The notes under the pieces were generated by a model. The model made no database searches. It had not been told where the DNA came from and saw only the letters and a list, made by a program, of their open reading frames with translations. A stretch of DNA of 64,000 nucleotides from Calycina herbarum (taxonomy: Eukaryota > Ascomycota > Leotiomycetes > Helotiales > Pezizellaceae), in the NCBI GenBank assembly GCA_001414485.1, contig LLEY01000068.1, positions 62,001-126,000 of the forward strand. The letters are read 5' to 3'. Positions 12,267-23,469 of the stretch are shown one piece after another. The translations under genes were made by a program, and so were the position numbers. How positions within the stretch are numbered: position 1 is the first letter of the stretch; the number at the start of each line of letters is the position of its first letter.

Positions 12267-12997
12267 TTGCAGATGGCGGGGTTGGCGTATTAAATGAAAT
12301 GGTGTATGTTGTAAGTGCTATCGAGAGTTGAAATGTTGCAACACGAGGCGAGCGTCAACGCTCGTGCGCCAGAGGCTGAGAATGACGACGCTAACTCAAA
12401 CCTGAAAGGTTAGTTCGGCACAACCACAAACCTAAGACAAACTCTGGGAAGAAGTATAATTTTGAATTAACAATTCTCAACGAGTTGTGATTCCAAGCTG
12501 GTGCCTTGTCAAAACTACATTCACTCGCTCTCCGCAGAGAATAACAGCGGCAATACACACCTCTTCCCTCGTTGTCCAAATATTTAGCAAATATCTAGGC
12601 TAATTTTTGCTTCCAAATTCGTATTTCAAATTCTGCTAAAAATTTAGGACATTATTTACTGCCGCTTTCGTTGTTTCTCATTGGACATCACTCCGATTAC
12701 TATGCATCAATTTACAAACAACAATTATCTTGCGTCTTATTACACCTTATTGGTGGAGCTAGTTTCCACCAACAGTCTCTCTTTTCATAAGTGTCACATG
12801 CCATCATCTGTCAACCAGGTATATAACAACATCCTTCAAGCTTCATCTCCCTAAAACCCGGCTCACTCTCCCCCGTTCTAGCCATCATGTCACTACTTCG
12901 ACCTGGATATCATGACGGCCGTCTCAACAAGCGATCCAAAGTCTCCTAATAAATCGGTCGTGGGATCGAGCAACCTAGAAAGCGTCTTAAACCCATT
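12267..12997. other. Intergenic, PAN1 promoter and 3' flank of the methyltransferase gene
   Basis: About 730 bases between two minus-strand genes. The part near 12267-12700 should contain the PAN1 promoter and 5' leader. I see no gene. A 20-codon plus-strand frame begins at 12888 (ATGTCACTACTTCG) but is too short to support. Confidence 0.4.
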
Positions 12998-14771
12998 TCA
13001 GTTGACGTTCTTTGGGAAAAGTGCCTTGGCAGCCTTCTTGCTAGCAGCAAGAGCGGCAGAAAGTCCGAATTGAGTTGGGATACCCTCGATACGGTGGTTG
13101 GAATTGATGTTCTTGACCAAGGTAATCTGGTAGCAAGTTGCTGATCCTTGACGAGAGATGATGGTAGAGTAAGCAAGGAAGAAGGTCCAGATCTAAACAC
13201 GTTATTATTAAATCCTGTAATAATTTGCATAGGGAAAACTTACTCTGAACCATCTGTCACCATACTTGGCCTTGACCTTGTCACCGTTTCCAATCCAGTT
13301 TCTGTACCATCTCCAGAGAGTTGCTGAGTAGTGAACACCAATGGTATCAATACCCTTGACTTCGAACCCAGCGGTCTCGCATCCATCGATGTAGTTGGTG
13401 AGAGGAACAGAGGCATCGGCACCAGGGAAAACGTGTTTGTTCATGAAAAGACCCCAGGTAAGATCCTCATATTGCCAGTACTTCCTCAATCCAGCGACTT
13501 GGAGGAAGAAAACTCCGTCATCATCCATCATGTCGTTACATTGTCTCAAGAAAGAAGCAAAGTGTCGAATTCCAACGTGCTCGGCCATTTCGAGACAAGT
13601 AATCTTGTTGTACTTTCCTTCTGGAACTGGGATATCACGGTAGTCCATACAAAGGATTTTGCTTTGCTCTTCGGGAATGCCGACCTTTCGGAGACCATTG
13701 TTACCCCAGGCAGTTTGGTTACGACCCAGAGTGATACCGGTAGCGTGTGCGCCGTAGTTGACACTAGCAAATTTGGCAAGAGTTCCCCATCCACATCCAA
13801 TATCGAGAAGGCGTTCCCCACTCTTAAGACCAATCTTTTCACAGACGATGGCGAGTTTGTTATCTTGGAGTTGTTCGAGGGTTTCTTCTTGGTTTGGATC
13901 GGAGATGACACCAGACGTGTAAATCATACGTGGACCGAGGAACCAGCCGTAGAAATCATCACCGCGGTCATAATGGTCACGAACCTGTTCCTCATCTGCA
14001 ATTTGAATTAGCAAGGTCATCCCACTTGAAGATTGTAGTGTTTACCTTGAGATCGGGTGTGCATGATGACTTCAGGGGCAAAAGTAAAGAAAACGTGCTT
14101 GAACAGGCCAATGGTAAATTGGAAGTTTGCCCAGTCATGCCTGTACTCCATAACCTCAAGAGCATCTCCGTTGAAGTCAACACCGCCATCAAAGTATAAT
14201 TCGTAGAAAGTTTCCATAGGAATCTTGGTTCTGCCGCTGTATTTTGCCTTGTCCGCCTCATTTTTGAAGGTCAGATAGTATTCAATTGGGCGCCCGGGAA
14301 GGTTGACCTTCTCGTTCTTGCGAGGACTGAAGGATGAAGCCAAATACCAGAAAGATATCAAGATTGGGACTGTTGTGAACAGACCAAAAAAGATGCTGGT
14401 CTTGAGGCCACCTCCAACCTTCCATGACATGTATGTTGGCACACCAATGACGAGAGAAATGAGGGCGATGTTCGAGAAGTGGTCGTTTCCAGAGCCATCT
14501 GCGGGTAGGGGGGCATTTTTGATAGCAGGGTACTATAAACAATTAGTTAAGCTCCAATTGACCGCAAATGACTCGGCAGAAAGCAGAAAAAGAAGGGGGG
14601 TGCAGAGAAGATGCAGGAGAAGCGTCAACAAGCAAGATGGATCCCACATACCGAAGTGGTTTTCACACCACACTCCTCGAATTTCTCAAAAGTTGGTGTA
14701 TGGACTTTGGGAGTGTCGATGAACTCGAACTCACTCTCGGAGCTGGGCACGCTCTGGGGTTTGGACGACAT
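12998..14771 (-). CDS. Sphingolipid C9-methyltransferase
   Basis: Model: complement(join(12998-13192, 13244-13995, 14046-14532, 14652-14771)), 517 aa. Introns of 51, 50 and 119 nt with GTAAGT, GTAAAC and GTATGT donors keep the frame. The enzyme uses S-adenosylmethionine to add the C9 methyl branch to the sphingoid base of fungal glucosylceramide; it is related to bacterial cyclopropane fatty acid synthases. Visible features: two hydrophobic membrane segments at about 55-75 and 83-105 (ALISLVIGVPTYM and FFGLFTTVPILISFWYL), the SAM-binding motif LLDIGCGWG at 265-273, EMAEHVGIRHF, and the lysine-ended C-terminus LFPKNVN. Length and layout match fungal Mts1-type enzymes. It should act in the ER or Golgi membrane. 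Neighbouring PAN1 is on the same strand but functionally unrelated. Confidence 0.95.
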
Positions 14772-17700
14772 GATTGCCGTGGTCCTCAATTGACTTGCAA
14801 AGAGGATGTGAAAAGGTCTCGATATTTATTTGGAAGACGGGGAGCTCTTCATTGAAATGTGTTTCGAACTTTCCTCCCCAAGAAAGCGGTCAAAATGTGG
14901 ACCGTGCCCCGTCCACCTCCCCCTGCCACTTCCGCGTGGCAGCTCCTCGGGAGGGAAGCGGCGATCCAACTCAAAACCTCAACATTTTCATGTGCAAGGC
15001 AACTTTGGTTGGAAACCTTCTTACTTTTGCACAGTCAATTGGTTATCCTTCAGACGAAAACGCCTACTTCTCAAGTCCCTGTATTCCTCCAAAGTTTGAA
15101 TATCTTAGACCGATAAATCGCAGCATCTTTGCCCCTCCTCAGTTACTCAACACTGTGCCGCTTTTAAGACCCCTGATTTCCTCCCCAGCTCGCCCAGCCC
15201 GGTAGGACAAACCAGCCTCTCTCCTTTTCTACGCAACGTCAATCACCAAGAAGAAAGGAGAGGACCTTCAGGTAACCATTGAAACGGTACTCCTCCTACT
15301 CATGCGAGCTATCGTCTTTTAATCGCCGAACACCTACCCCGCTCCCTACCGAATATCCGCGTTTCAACCGCTTCTGGAAAAGGAACCTGATAGTCGGCTA
15401 TCTCCAAAGGGAATATCCCGGATATGTAGGATCAGCTTTTTTACCCAGCTGGGTTGCTTTGCAGATGCTCGAGTATTGAAGGCTTGCAGAATGCAGTATC
15501 TCAGAATGTTTAAGTCTTGCATAGTCCAGCCATTTCACAGTCGTCCACGGGTTCCGCGGAGCCCGATATAACGCGCTAATATAATATAAAGAGATAAATT
15601 CATATATAAGATCAGACATAGGCCAGTACCTCAAGTCTCGTCTCTGATCGAGGCAAGAGTGCGAGGTAAGGAGCTACCGCAGGTGTCTGGGTGGTTGAAA
15701 GTCGAGTTCAAAGTCGTTCCTTCCCAACTAAACCTCGACCCTCAGACTTGACCCACGAATCACGAATCCTTTCGGTCTGTTCGCTGAGAGTCGAAGTCCA
15801 GGGTATATTTCTCAGGAGCGAGATACAAAACAACCTTGAAGGGCCCAACGAGCAGACCGAAAGGCAACCATGATTTGTGAGTAGGTAGCCAAGTTTCAAT
15901 GACGCGGCTCTATGAAAAAAAACCGTTGCCTGCTTGACGAGCTCAAATGAACCCTGAGATGGAAGTTTCCCATTTGTGGTAGCCTATTCCTTATCACTTC
16001 CGAAGCTACTTGAAGTTTTGAGTATATGGATGGTAGTTGATTTCGTGGTGGCAGGTTAGGGAAAGGCGAGAGAAGCTAGGTAAGAGATCAAGCACTCCGG
16101 CACTTATTCTCGGATATAATCTAGAAGGTTAGGAAAATCAACAAATACAACTCCTCATTCTTCTAGACTGTCTTGAACCAAACTTTTTATTATCCTAGGC
16201 CAGTTCGCAAGGGAAAGTAGGCGGCGGAGAGTACCTTCAATGCTCGAATCTCTTACAGCGAACTTACCAAATGTATCAGTGGGTCCTTTTTTTGGATTTT
16301 GCAAAACCCCACGAAGTCGAGGTCGTTCCTTCCCTCAATCGATATCAACCCTTGACCACGATAGATTTGGTCGCTCCTTCCTTCTCACCTCGACCTAAAC
16401 TCGCGCCCCCCGCCTCGAAGAATGCACATAATATTGAGATTACCCAGGTGAAGGGGGAAGGCACGACCTGGTGGTTTTACCCTCCCCCACGGGTTACCTA
16501 AAAGCTTTAGCAAAATCACGTCTTCATGATGTAGATGGTATCCACATGTATCTAGACAAAAACTAGTAGGCATATTTTATCATTACTTCATAACTTTCAT
16601 ACAATCTCCCTCCCCTCCCTCAGCATCCTATCCCTTCCCATAGCTCCCTCTTCTCTGGGAATATATGCGCTTCTTAACTTCGAAGATGAATGAATGTGAA
16701 AAGCAAAAAGAAATCAAATGATGAACTTGCGAAAAGATAGAACGACAGACGGTTGGTTACAACTTGGAAGGAAAGTAAAATATACATGGAAGGAGGTGGT
16801 TATATATCAAAATAATACTCTCTTCTCATTCATCGCTTATACTTCAATAATATCATTTTCCCTATCAATCTATCATATGCTTCTAGCCAGCAATCCTCGG
16901 CCGTGTTTAATTGAGCCTCATGAGATGTTGTCTTTGAAGGGAAGATATGATAGATTTGCTAACCCAGGGATAATATTCCAACTCGGGTTCACCGTATTTT
17001 GTTTAAGATTTAGTACATCAGGTGCTGATATTGCATGGATGTCTTTCAGGTTGCTTTATGGCTACTTCTCGGGAGTTGATAGTTTTAACAGCAATACCCA
17101 AAATTGCAAGTTCATGAAATATTCTCCGCCAGTTCGACGATCAAGAGAACTCGACCTGAAAAGTGAGAAACCCCTTCAATTGGGATATAAATACATCATT
17201 CGCAGAAAAGAAAATAATACACAGCGAAGGAAGAAAACATCATAATTATGATTTATGAATTACTTCATATCTACCACTTCACAGTAAAACTCCTTAAAAA
17301 ACATACGTAGGTATGGGCTTCGGGAAATACCCACTTCCCCCAAAAATTAAAGCTGAAGAAAAGAGCAGCTCCTATCAAAAACGCGGGGTGTCCGAAGAAT
17401 CATAATTCTAATTTTGAAAAATCATAAACCACACTCGCGGTGGACACGGAAAGTGGCACCATTACTTTATGCTTGAAGGAGTATCAACGTACCTAAGTCG
17501 ACGCAAAAAATAGAAAAAAGTTTAAAACTTAGGGGAATAGTTATTTAGCATTCTGCGTATCTAGCCGTATTTTTGTTATATTTTTGCAATTAGTTACTGT
17601 TAAGTTTGTTCGTTGCGATTTTAGTAGGGTCGGAAGTAATGGTGTGAGAAATCGCGATGTTAAGGTCACATATCGACTTTATACCCCCATGTTATCGAAA

Positions 17701-18133
17701 ACACCGAATAAGTTTGCTTCCCTATTTAAAGTTCCAAGGCTTTTATAGAGTTATTATACACTTTTGTCACCAAAATTAAGCTTTTGATTTGAGTTTAAAA
17801 ACAGGGTTATCATATACTTTTTTCGATGAATTACGTCGGACTGTACTGGAATATGCAGCCAATCAGATGCCTCGGACTTCGAGTCCTGTTTCAAACTTGA
17901 TAGTAAACAAGTGTTGCACCAATTAACACGTCGAATCCGAATGATCTTCTGTTACATTTACCTTTCTTTATGCTTGTCGACGTCACGTGTTTGGATCTCC
18001 CCACACCTTGGGGAAACTTCTAGATTCGAGGTGAATTGAAGATATAAATTGGATATCATCACTTCAAGATCCAATTCCAATTCCAATTCTACAAAACTAC
18101 TCATCCATAAATTCAACTATCAAAGTGTTGAAT
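14772..18133. other. Intergenic, 3.4 kb, no supported gene
   Basis: Long gap with no recognisable protein. A 175-codon plus-strand frame at 16718-17245 starts ATG ATG AAC but has no recognisable content and composition like its surroundings; I leave it uncalled. The word GTCGTTCCTTCCC recurs at about 15712 and 16322, each near CCTCGACC, suggesting an old dispersed repeat. From about 17500 to 17850 the sequence is TA-rich like the decayed blocks elsewhere. The last 100 bases before 18134 hold a run of CCAATT repeats near 18070-18090. Confidence 0.4.
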
Positions 18134-18815
18134 ATGGCACCTCCAACTCCCGAACAAATCACAGCAGTCTCCGACCGTCTCCAAGCCCTCATCGAGTTCG
18201 TTCTTTCCTTCTATTTCTAATGCTTGATCTTTCTTCATTCCCCTTCCAATACTCCACGCCCCTCCTTCCCACATCTCAAAATCCAATCCAATTCAAACCC
18301 CCAACTAACAAACAAACAGTGCCCTCAAAGCCCACCCCCGCTGGAACGAAGGAACAGGCGGCAAACCCCACCCCACCCTCTTCTACATCTGGGATTTCGT
18401 CGAGTGCTCCAAGTATATGTTGAGCGAATACGACAACATCAAGAATGGAAACCCGGTTGCTCATCCTAATAAGTTTAAGAGTCCTATTGGTTCGTACCCC
18501 TTCTCCCTCCTCGTTTTCCCTTTCCTTCTTTATCCTTACATCGCACGTAAAGAGAGAGAAAGGAAGAAGTGCCTGAGAATTACTAACACAACCCTAACAG
18601 GACGAGGCCAACAAGGAGCAACGGCAGTATTCAACGACGTCTGCAGTCGAACAATGATGCTCCACATGCTAGTCGAAGACACCACTGGTATGACAGATAG
18701 TATGACGCAAAACCCCGGTGCGAGAATGGATTTCGGTCAGGGAGTTAAGGATGCTGTTAATGCTTTGGATTCGGTCTGTCCACCGGATGCTATGACTGCT
18801 GGGCTTTTGGGTTGA
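18134..18815 (+). CDS. Conserved-looking hypothetical protein, three exons
   Basis: Model: join(18134-18195, 18320-18489, 18601-18815), 148 aa. Both introns (124 and 111 nt) use a GTTCGT donor and a CTAAC-type branch followed closely by ACAG, and all three exons join in one frame. The protein begins MAPPTPEQITAVSDRLQALI, has a central part with HPTLFYIWDFVECSKYML and a C-terminal half with TAVFNDVCSRTMMLHMLVED. It ends about ten residues after VCPPDAM. No signal peptide or membrane segment is visible. The regular helical look and internal Trp/Phe/Tyr cluster suggest a small folded soluble domain, but I do not recognise the family and give no function. It converges with the M20 hydrolase gene (stop to stop about 220 bases). 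Confidence 0.78.
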
Positions 18816-19037
18816 GTTATTTGACTTGAGGTTCGGGAATGGCGTTTTGATTTTGGGAAAGGGGAAAAAATAAAATTGTCTTTTGGTTGGGGGGATTGAT
18901 GATTCAAGGAAAGAAATAAAAACAAATCTGAATTCAGGAATTTGTGGCCTGTAATACTTACTCCCTGTTTCGTGATTGAAGAATAATGTTCAGTCATCAA
19001 CTCCTGATGAGAGCAGTGATCAGGCATCAACTCTTTC

Positions 19038-20369
19038 CTATTTTAAGAAGCTCAAAGCAGCAACAATCAAAGCATCAACCCCCGTACTAAGCGTTGGCTG
19101 TATAACCGGCGCAAAATACGGACTGTGATTTATAGGAATCCCATCTAGCGTCCCTTTCTCCTTCGCATCCCTTAACTTCTCGGGATCCGTACCACCAAAA
19201 GTCCAATACGTATACGGAACTCCTTTCCCCCCATTCTTATTCGGTGCTTCCGTAGCTAAAATTCCGAAATCCTCAGATCCACCAAGAGGAAGAGAATCCG
19301 GGTCATGTTTATCCCCAAACTGTTTCGTGAAAGCTGTCGCTACTGTTTTCGTGACTTCTTCGTCGTTGATGGTAAATGGAAATGAACTTGTAGACTCCCA
19401 AAGTGGTTCTTTTGGTGAGCCACTTGCTTCGCATTCTGCTTTTACTATTCGTTTGATTGCGGCTAGGACTTTGGTTCTTGTTTCTGGTGTAACTGTCCGC
19501 ACGTTGATTTTTATAATTGCTTCGCTAGAGATGATGTTTTCTGTCATGCCGGATTGAACACTACCCACCGTGACGACGGCTGCTTCCCGAGGATTTACTT
19601 CCCTGGAAACCACTGTTTGAAGTCTGACGATGATATGTGCTGCCATTACGACGGGATCGATTGTCATATGGGGCATACTTGCATGGCCACCCCTTCCATA
19701 GACTGTAACTCGAAAACTGTCTGCAGCAGAGGCAAAACTCCCTGGTCGTGTACCGATTGTTCCTGCAGCTGAGGGCATAACATGTTGTCCGAGAACGACA
19801 TCTGGAATGGGGCAAGCGTGTTTCTTCGGATCGTAAAGTCCATCTGCGATCATTGCTTTCGCTCCACCAGCACGCTCTTCATTCGGCTGGAATAGTATCA
19901 CCAAAGTCCCTTTCCAGTGCTCTCTCGAAGCATGTAGAGCCTTTGAAGCAGCTAGCATAGCAGAGATGTGAACGTCGTGTCCGCAGGCGTGCATTACGGG
20001 CTTCTCAATACCATCTTCTACATCCACCTCGCGCTTTTTACTCGCATATGGGAGGCCAGTCAGTTCTTCGACGGGAAGGGCATCGATATCCGCACGGAGC
20101 AAGACCGTTTTCCCTTCCCCATTCTCGAGTATGCCAATTAATCCTGTACCCCCAATGTTGGTTTGCACATCGAAACCATCGAGTTCGCGAAGGTACTTGG
20201 CTGCTGTTTCGGCGGCGAGGTGCTCTTGAAGAGACAACCCCGGAAATTCGTGGAGATGCTTGTAGAGCTCTTCGTAGGGCTTGAGGTCGGGTTTTGAGGT
20301 GGATAGAATGGTAGAGATGTCCATCGTAAGGTCGGTTTGGAAGCTATCTAGAGACTTAGCAATTGGCAT
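19038..20369 (-). CDS. M20 family metallopeptidase / amidohydrolase (hippurate hydrolase-like)
   Basis: Single-exon gene, 443 aa. M20D-type enzymes remove acyl or aminoacyl groups from amino acids using a two-metal centre. Seen here: LHEFPGLSLQEH near the N-terminus (residues 39-50), the metal-binding loop HACGHDVH at 127-134, the catalytic/metal block FQPNEERAGGA at 160-170, the dimerisation-domain motif GRGGHASMPH, GGSEDFGILA, and the C-terminal metal-ligand motif NHSPYFAP. All conserved motifs are present, so it should be active. Substrate specificity cannot be read; fungal homologues are annotated as N-acyl amino acid amidohydrolases. A second in-frame Met at residue 16 (MDISTIL) could be the true start; I keep the first ATG at 20369. 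No signal peptide, so cytosolic. Confidence 0.93.
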   Translation of the reverse strand: MPIAKSLDSFQTDLTMDISTILSTSKPDLKPYEELYKHLHEFPGLSLQEHLAAETAAKYLRELDGFDVQTNIGGTGLIGILENGEGKTVLLRADIDALPVEELTGLPYASKKREVDVEDGIEKPVMHACGHDVHISAMLAASKALHASREHWKGTLVILFQPNEERAGGAKAMIADGLYDPKKHACPIPDVVLGQHVMPSAAGTIGTRPGSFASAADSFRVTVYGRGGHASMPHMTIDPVVMAAHIIVRLQTVVSREVNPREAAVVTVGSVQSGMTENIISSEAIIKINVRTVTPETRTKVLAAIKRIVKAECEASGSPKEPLWESTSSFPFTINDEEVTKTVATAFTKQFGDKHDPDSLPLGGSEDFGILATEAPNKNGGKGVPYTYWTFGGTDPEKLRDAKEKGTLDGIPINHSPYFAPVIQPTLSTGVDALIVAALSFLK

Positions 20370-21159
20370 TCCATGGGGAACGCGGTAGATACCTGAGCGA
20401 TTCTTCTGTTATATCTCAGCCTATCTCAACTGAGTCAATTGATTCCTCAAGGGACATCGGGGCGGTGCGATATGGCCATGAAGTCATCGTGATGAATTGG
20501 GGATCTGACAGGCTATCAGCGGAGAGGCCTGGAGTGGGGTGTATCACCACTGAAGTGCGGGGTAAGAATCCCGCGCTTTGTCGACTCAGAAAGTCTTTAG
20601 TATTGTACGAGAACGTCTAGTAGAATTAAGGAGTTAATTTTCCGGTTCTTCTAAACCATCTTGGAGAATAGGTGTAATTGTCCTAAACATGCTTACACAT
20701 TAGGTACTTACCCAGAGGAAAGCCCCTCTCTCTTCCCCCTATTTCATACTCGTTCAGTTCAGGCCGAATCGACAAACTATTTGGCACAGGCTCGAAAAAA
20801 CCTAGTTACTATTAAGCTTAGGGTATACACCTAGATGGATAAACCTTGCCTAAGATGCAGTAAGTGAAAGCAAGTGGAAAATGCCAACCTCGTTGGAGCT
20901 GGGTGCTATGGTCCTGGGCTCTTTCCTCAACGATGCTCTTCATTTACTCCTTCCCCTTCTCTTTTTATTATGTGAATCCCCTTCTTTCCCTCCATTCTCC
21001 TCTTGGGTACTCTCTGCGTTTCTCTCACGTTTCCCAACCACCAACAAACAAACTTCTTGGATTGTTCACACTGCAGGCAGTTCGAGTTTTTGTGAATAGC
21101 TTCAACTTTGCTTCAAAATACAGCATAACCCTCCCAAACAAGAGCCCAATAAGTTTAAA
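20370..21159. other. Intergenic between divergent units
   Basis: Holds the promoter of the M20 hydrolase gene on one side and the 5' flank of the decayed gene at 21160 on the other. Pyrimidine-rich runs (CTCTTCCCCC, CTTTCCCTCC) occur at about 20730 and 20940-21000. A frame at 20864-21313 overlaps the start of the next gene in another phase and is not supported. Confidence 0.35.
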
Positions 21160-22156
21160 ATGTCTAATGAGCACTCAAATACTGACAGCCCCCCAGATCA
21201 TCAGAACGCCTCATTCAACATGGACAATATTGGAGGCATGTCAGACATGGGAGAGTACTGGCGAGATGTCAAGAGACATCGGCAAATGGAGAAGCAAGAG
21301 AATCGACAGGTGAAACAGCGAAAGGAATCATTTCCCAAACGAAAGATCCCTTCCACTATCAACAATACCAATATTCACAGAATGAAAATTCCCAAGATTG
21401 AAAGTAATACTCTCAAGATTATTCCCCTCGATGTCGATTCCCTCAAGCTCGTCAGTCCCAAGACAGAAACCCCCGAAGCGGACACCCCCAATCTCAATAC
21501 CACCGAGAACGACGCTTCCAAGCCCACTGAATTTTGTACCGACTGGTGTGTAGTCAGCGGAAGTGCCATTACGCACGAGACAAAGCCTGGTTCAAAACCT
21601 ACAAAGCCCTCTCCTCACTCGCAGCCGGAATGGCAATCAAAGGCATCGGAACCGTCAAGCTCCTCGTATGAACAAACCCCCAAGACGCCTCTCAAACCGC
21701 AAGATAATCATGAAAGATGTCCTCCACATCCCAGACGCAATCTGCGACGGCTTCCAACCTGCTTTCTCGGGAGTCGGGTCCATGTCATATGGTGGGGCTT
21801 GGAATGGTAGGCCGGGACTGTGATGACGAGATTTGTTTCTATGCGGAGTCTCCTGCTTCGAACTTTGGACCTGAGTTGATTCGGAGAGTGCCACAGCTTG
21901 TTCTTAGGAGTGTATTCCGAAGGGTGTGAGCTTTTTAAATCATGGGCCTAGTATTGCTTATATGTTGAGTATACATCTTTCGGACGAGGAGGAGGATACG
22001 CTGTTTCCCCCACGGCGATCTGTTACTTATGTGTAGACTGAGTTTCCAAACTTTCGAGACCTGGTGAGGAGTCTTGAGTGCGAAAAGTTTATGAGGACGT
22101 GGAAGATTGATGTGGATAGGCACGAAAGGTATTTGCATAGAGACCTAGGACTATAG
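21160..22156 (+). pseudogene. Decayed gene with a TNT1/copia Pol-like beta-barrel region
   Basis: The first 138 codons are open from ATG 21160 and end in DWCVVSGSAITH, where the frame breaks. Protein-like sequence then continues in other frames: ARDKAWFKTY...GIGTVKLLV from 21573, a TGA at 21669, then IIMKDVLHIPDAICDGF from about 21704, DDEICFYAESPASNFGPELI from 21816, and NHGPSIAYMLSIHLSDEE from 21938. A TAG follows at 22034, then TEFPNFRDLVRSLECEKF up to the TAG at 22154. GIGTVKL plus LKDVLHIP-type words are typical of the beta-barrel segment between Gag and integrase in Ty1/copia Pol, a domain also found in stand-alone fungal genes of this length. At least four frame changes and two stops are needed, no intron of credible size explains them, so I call it a pseudogene. 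The family name rests on motif memory. Confidence 0.72.
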
Positions 22157-23018
22157 GCAGTGCGTCAAGAATTCATACCACAAAGAAAGCAGAAGTACGG
22201 TTATTTCCACCAAGGCAACATTGAGATTTTGTCACCCTGTTGAGTGGGGAGAAATACACATTAGGCGAAGCATTATCTCCACACTGCCATATAAAAAGCT
22301 GACAGCACTGTCAATTGGAACTTCTCTCAAGATAGATTCTGATTAATATAAGCATAACCATCCACTTCAAAGTTAAAGAAATTGAGACAGCTACTGTCTA
22401 CAATCTAAATATTTGCTCGCGACGTTTCCCCTTTGTAGACCCCGTGACTGATTCCAAATTTGCTACAAAACACCGCTGGTTCAACCTAGCATACTAGATA
22501 ATTGAACAAAACAAAAATATGCAGTTATACTGTGAGATTCTCTGTCATTGTTCCTCGTATACCAGCGGAAATAACTTCCACCAAAAGTTTAGAACAACCG
22601 AAATAAAATAAATGGACTTACAAGGAGACTTCAATTACCAGACTTTTATTCTTTGTAATTATGCTTTGCTACTCTGTTTGATTGATTTCATTGTTCTAGG
22701 CCTCCTAGAACGTTTTTTTTTAGTATTTATCATAAAGGTGTATAAGAGACTTTGGGAGAGACTCTTACTTGATTCTTTCTTTAGAAACTTGTGGAAACTA
22801 GGTCGTTCTTTGACAGAGATGCCATATTATTTGTTTTGGAAAGAGTTAGGTGTTTCTGGCGTAAAAACCTGTTTGAAAGGAGGATGCGTATGAGAGATAG
22901 ATGGAGTTTTAAGGGAAGTAAGGGTTAGTATCTGTTTGGAGTTTAAATTGAAATAAGATATGGAAGATCGTTTGTTTACCTCAATATACAGCGATGAGGG
23001 AGTTGATACAGTACTAGA
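22157..23018. other. TA-rich intergenic
   Basis: AT-rich, with no convincing gene. A 93-codon plus-strand frame at 22612-22893 (hydrophobic, Leu/Phe-rich) is the longest, but such frames are common in T-rich DNA and it has no support. Confidence 0.35.
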
Positions 23019-23469
23019 CAACTTATAACCGACACTTTCCAAAACCCCACCAAAAACAGCTGTTTACCCACTCTGCGAACACATATCTTTACTCTTACGC
23101 TCCATAGATTTTTCTAAGATTAAGAATTCAGTTTAAGAAGTAGTCTATCTATCTTTTGATTTAATGCGCAATGCTAGTAAGCTGTGCTGCTTATATAATC
23201 TTTATGCGTGCGGGGTGTTGCGTTTTTCTCGGTGTTTTCGCTTACTTTTTGGTGTAAAACGTGCAATTTGCTACTTTGCCTTACTTAACTACATAATAAC
23301 TTTTTACGTATGGATCTACTAGGTAATTCAAGTAGATAGAATTATAGTTAACTCTCGAATTAGTTAGCCCCTCAAAGTAATTATATTATAAATAAGCAGA
23401 AGGCATAAATATTTTAAGGTGTTTACCCCGCGTTTGGGTGCAAAAGTGGCATATGTCGGTTATAAGTTG
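23019..23469. mobile_element. Non-autonomous terminal-inverted-repeat element (MITE-like)
   Basis: The 16-bp word CAACTTATAACCGACA at 23019-23034 is repeated exactly as its reverse complement at 23454-23469. The 451-bp interval is TA-rich and has no open frame. Inside the ends, further stretches look loosely complementary (Cys-rich words CCCCACC at the left, GGGGTAAACAC-like when the right end is inverted). No clear target-site duplication is visible in the flanks. I infer an old MITE or deletion derivative of a DNA transposon. Confidence 0.5.

Noticed and set aside
13331..14011. 226-codon plus-strand frame across the methyltransferase gene
   Set aside because: Exact antisense of the SAM-dependent methyltransferase exon 3, which has all family motifs.
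16718..17245. 175-codon plus-strand frame in the 3.4-kb gap
   Set aside because: No recognisable motif, no clear promoter-like leader and composition like the flanks; may be chance.
21666..21702. A 37-nt GTATGA...CAAG intron that would heal one break in the dead gene at 21160
   Set aside because: Too short for a fungal intron, has no branch site, and the other frame breaks would remain.
22612..22893. Hydrophobic 93-codon frame
   Set aside because: T-rich DNA gives Leu/Phe-rich frames by chance, and there is no other support.
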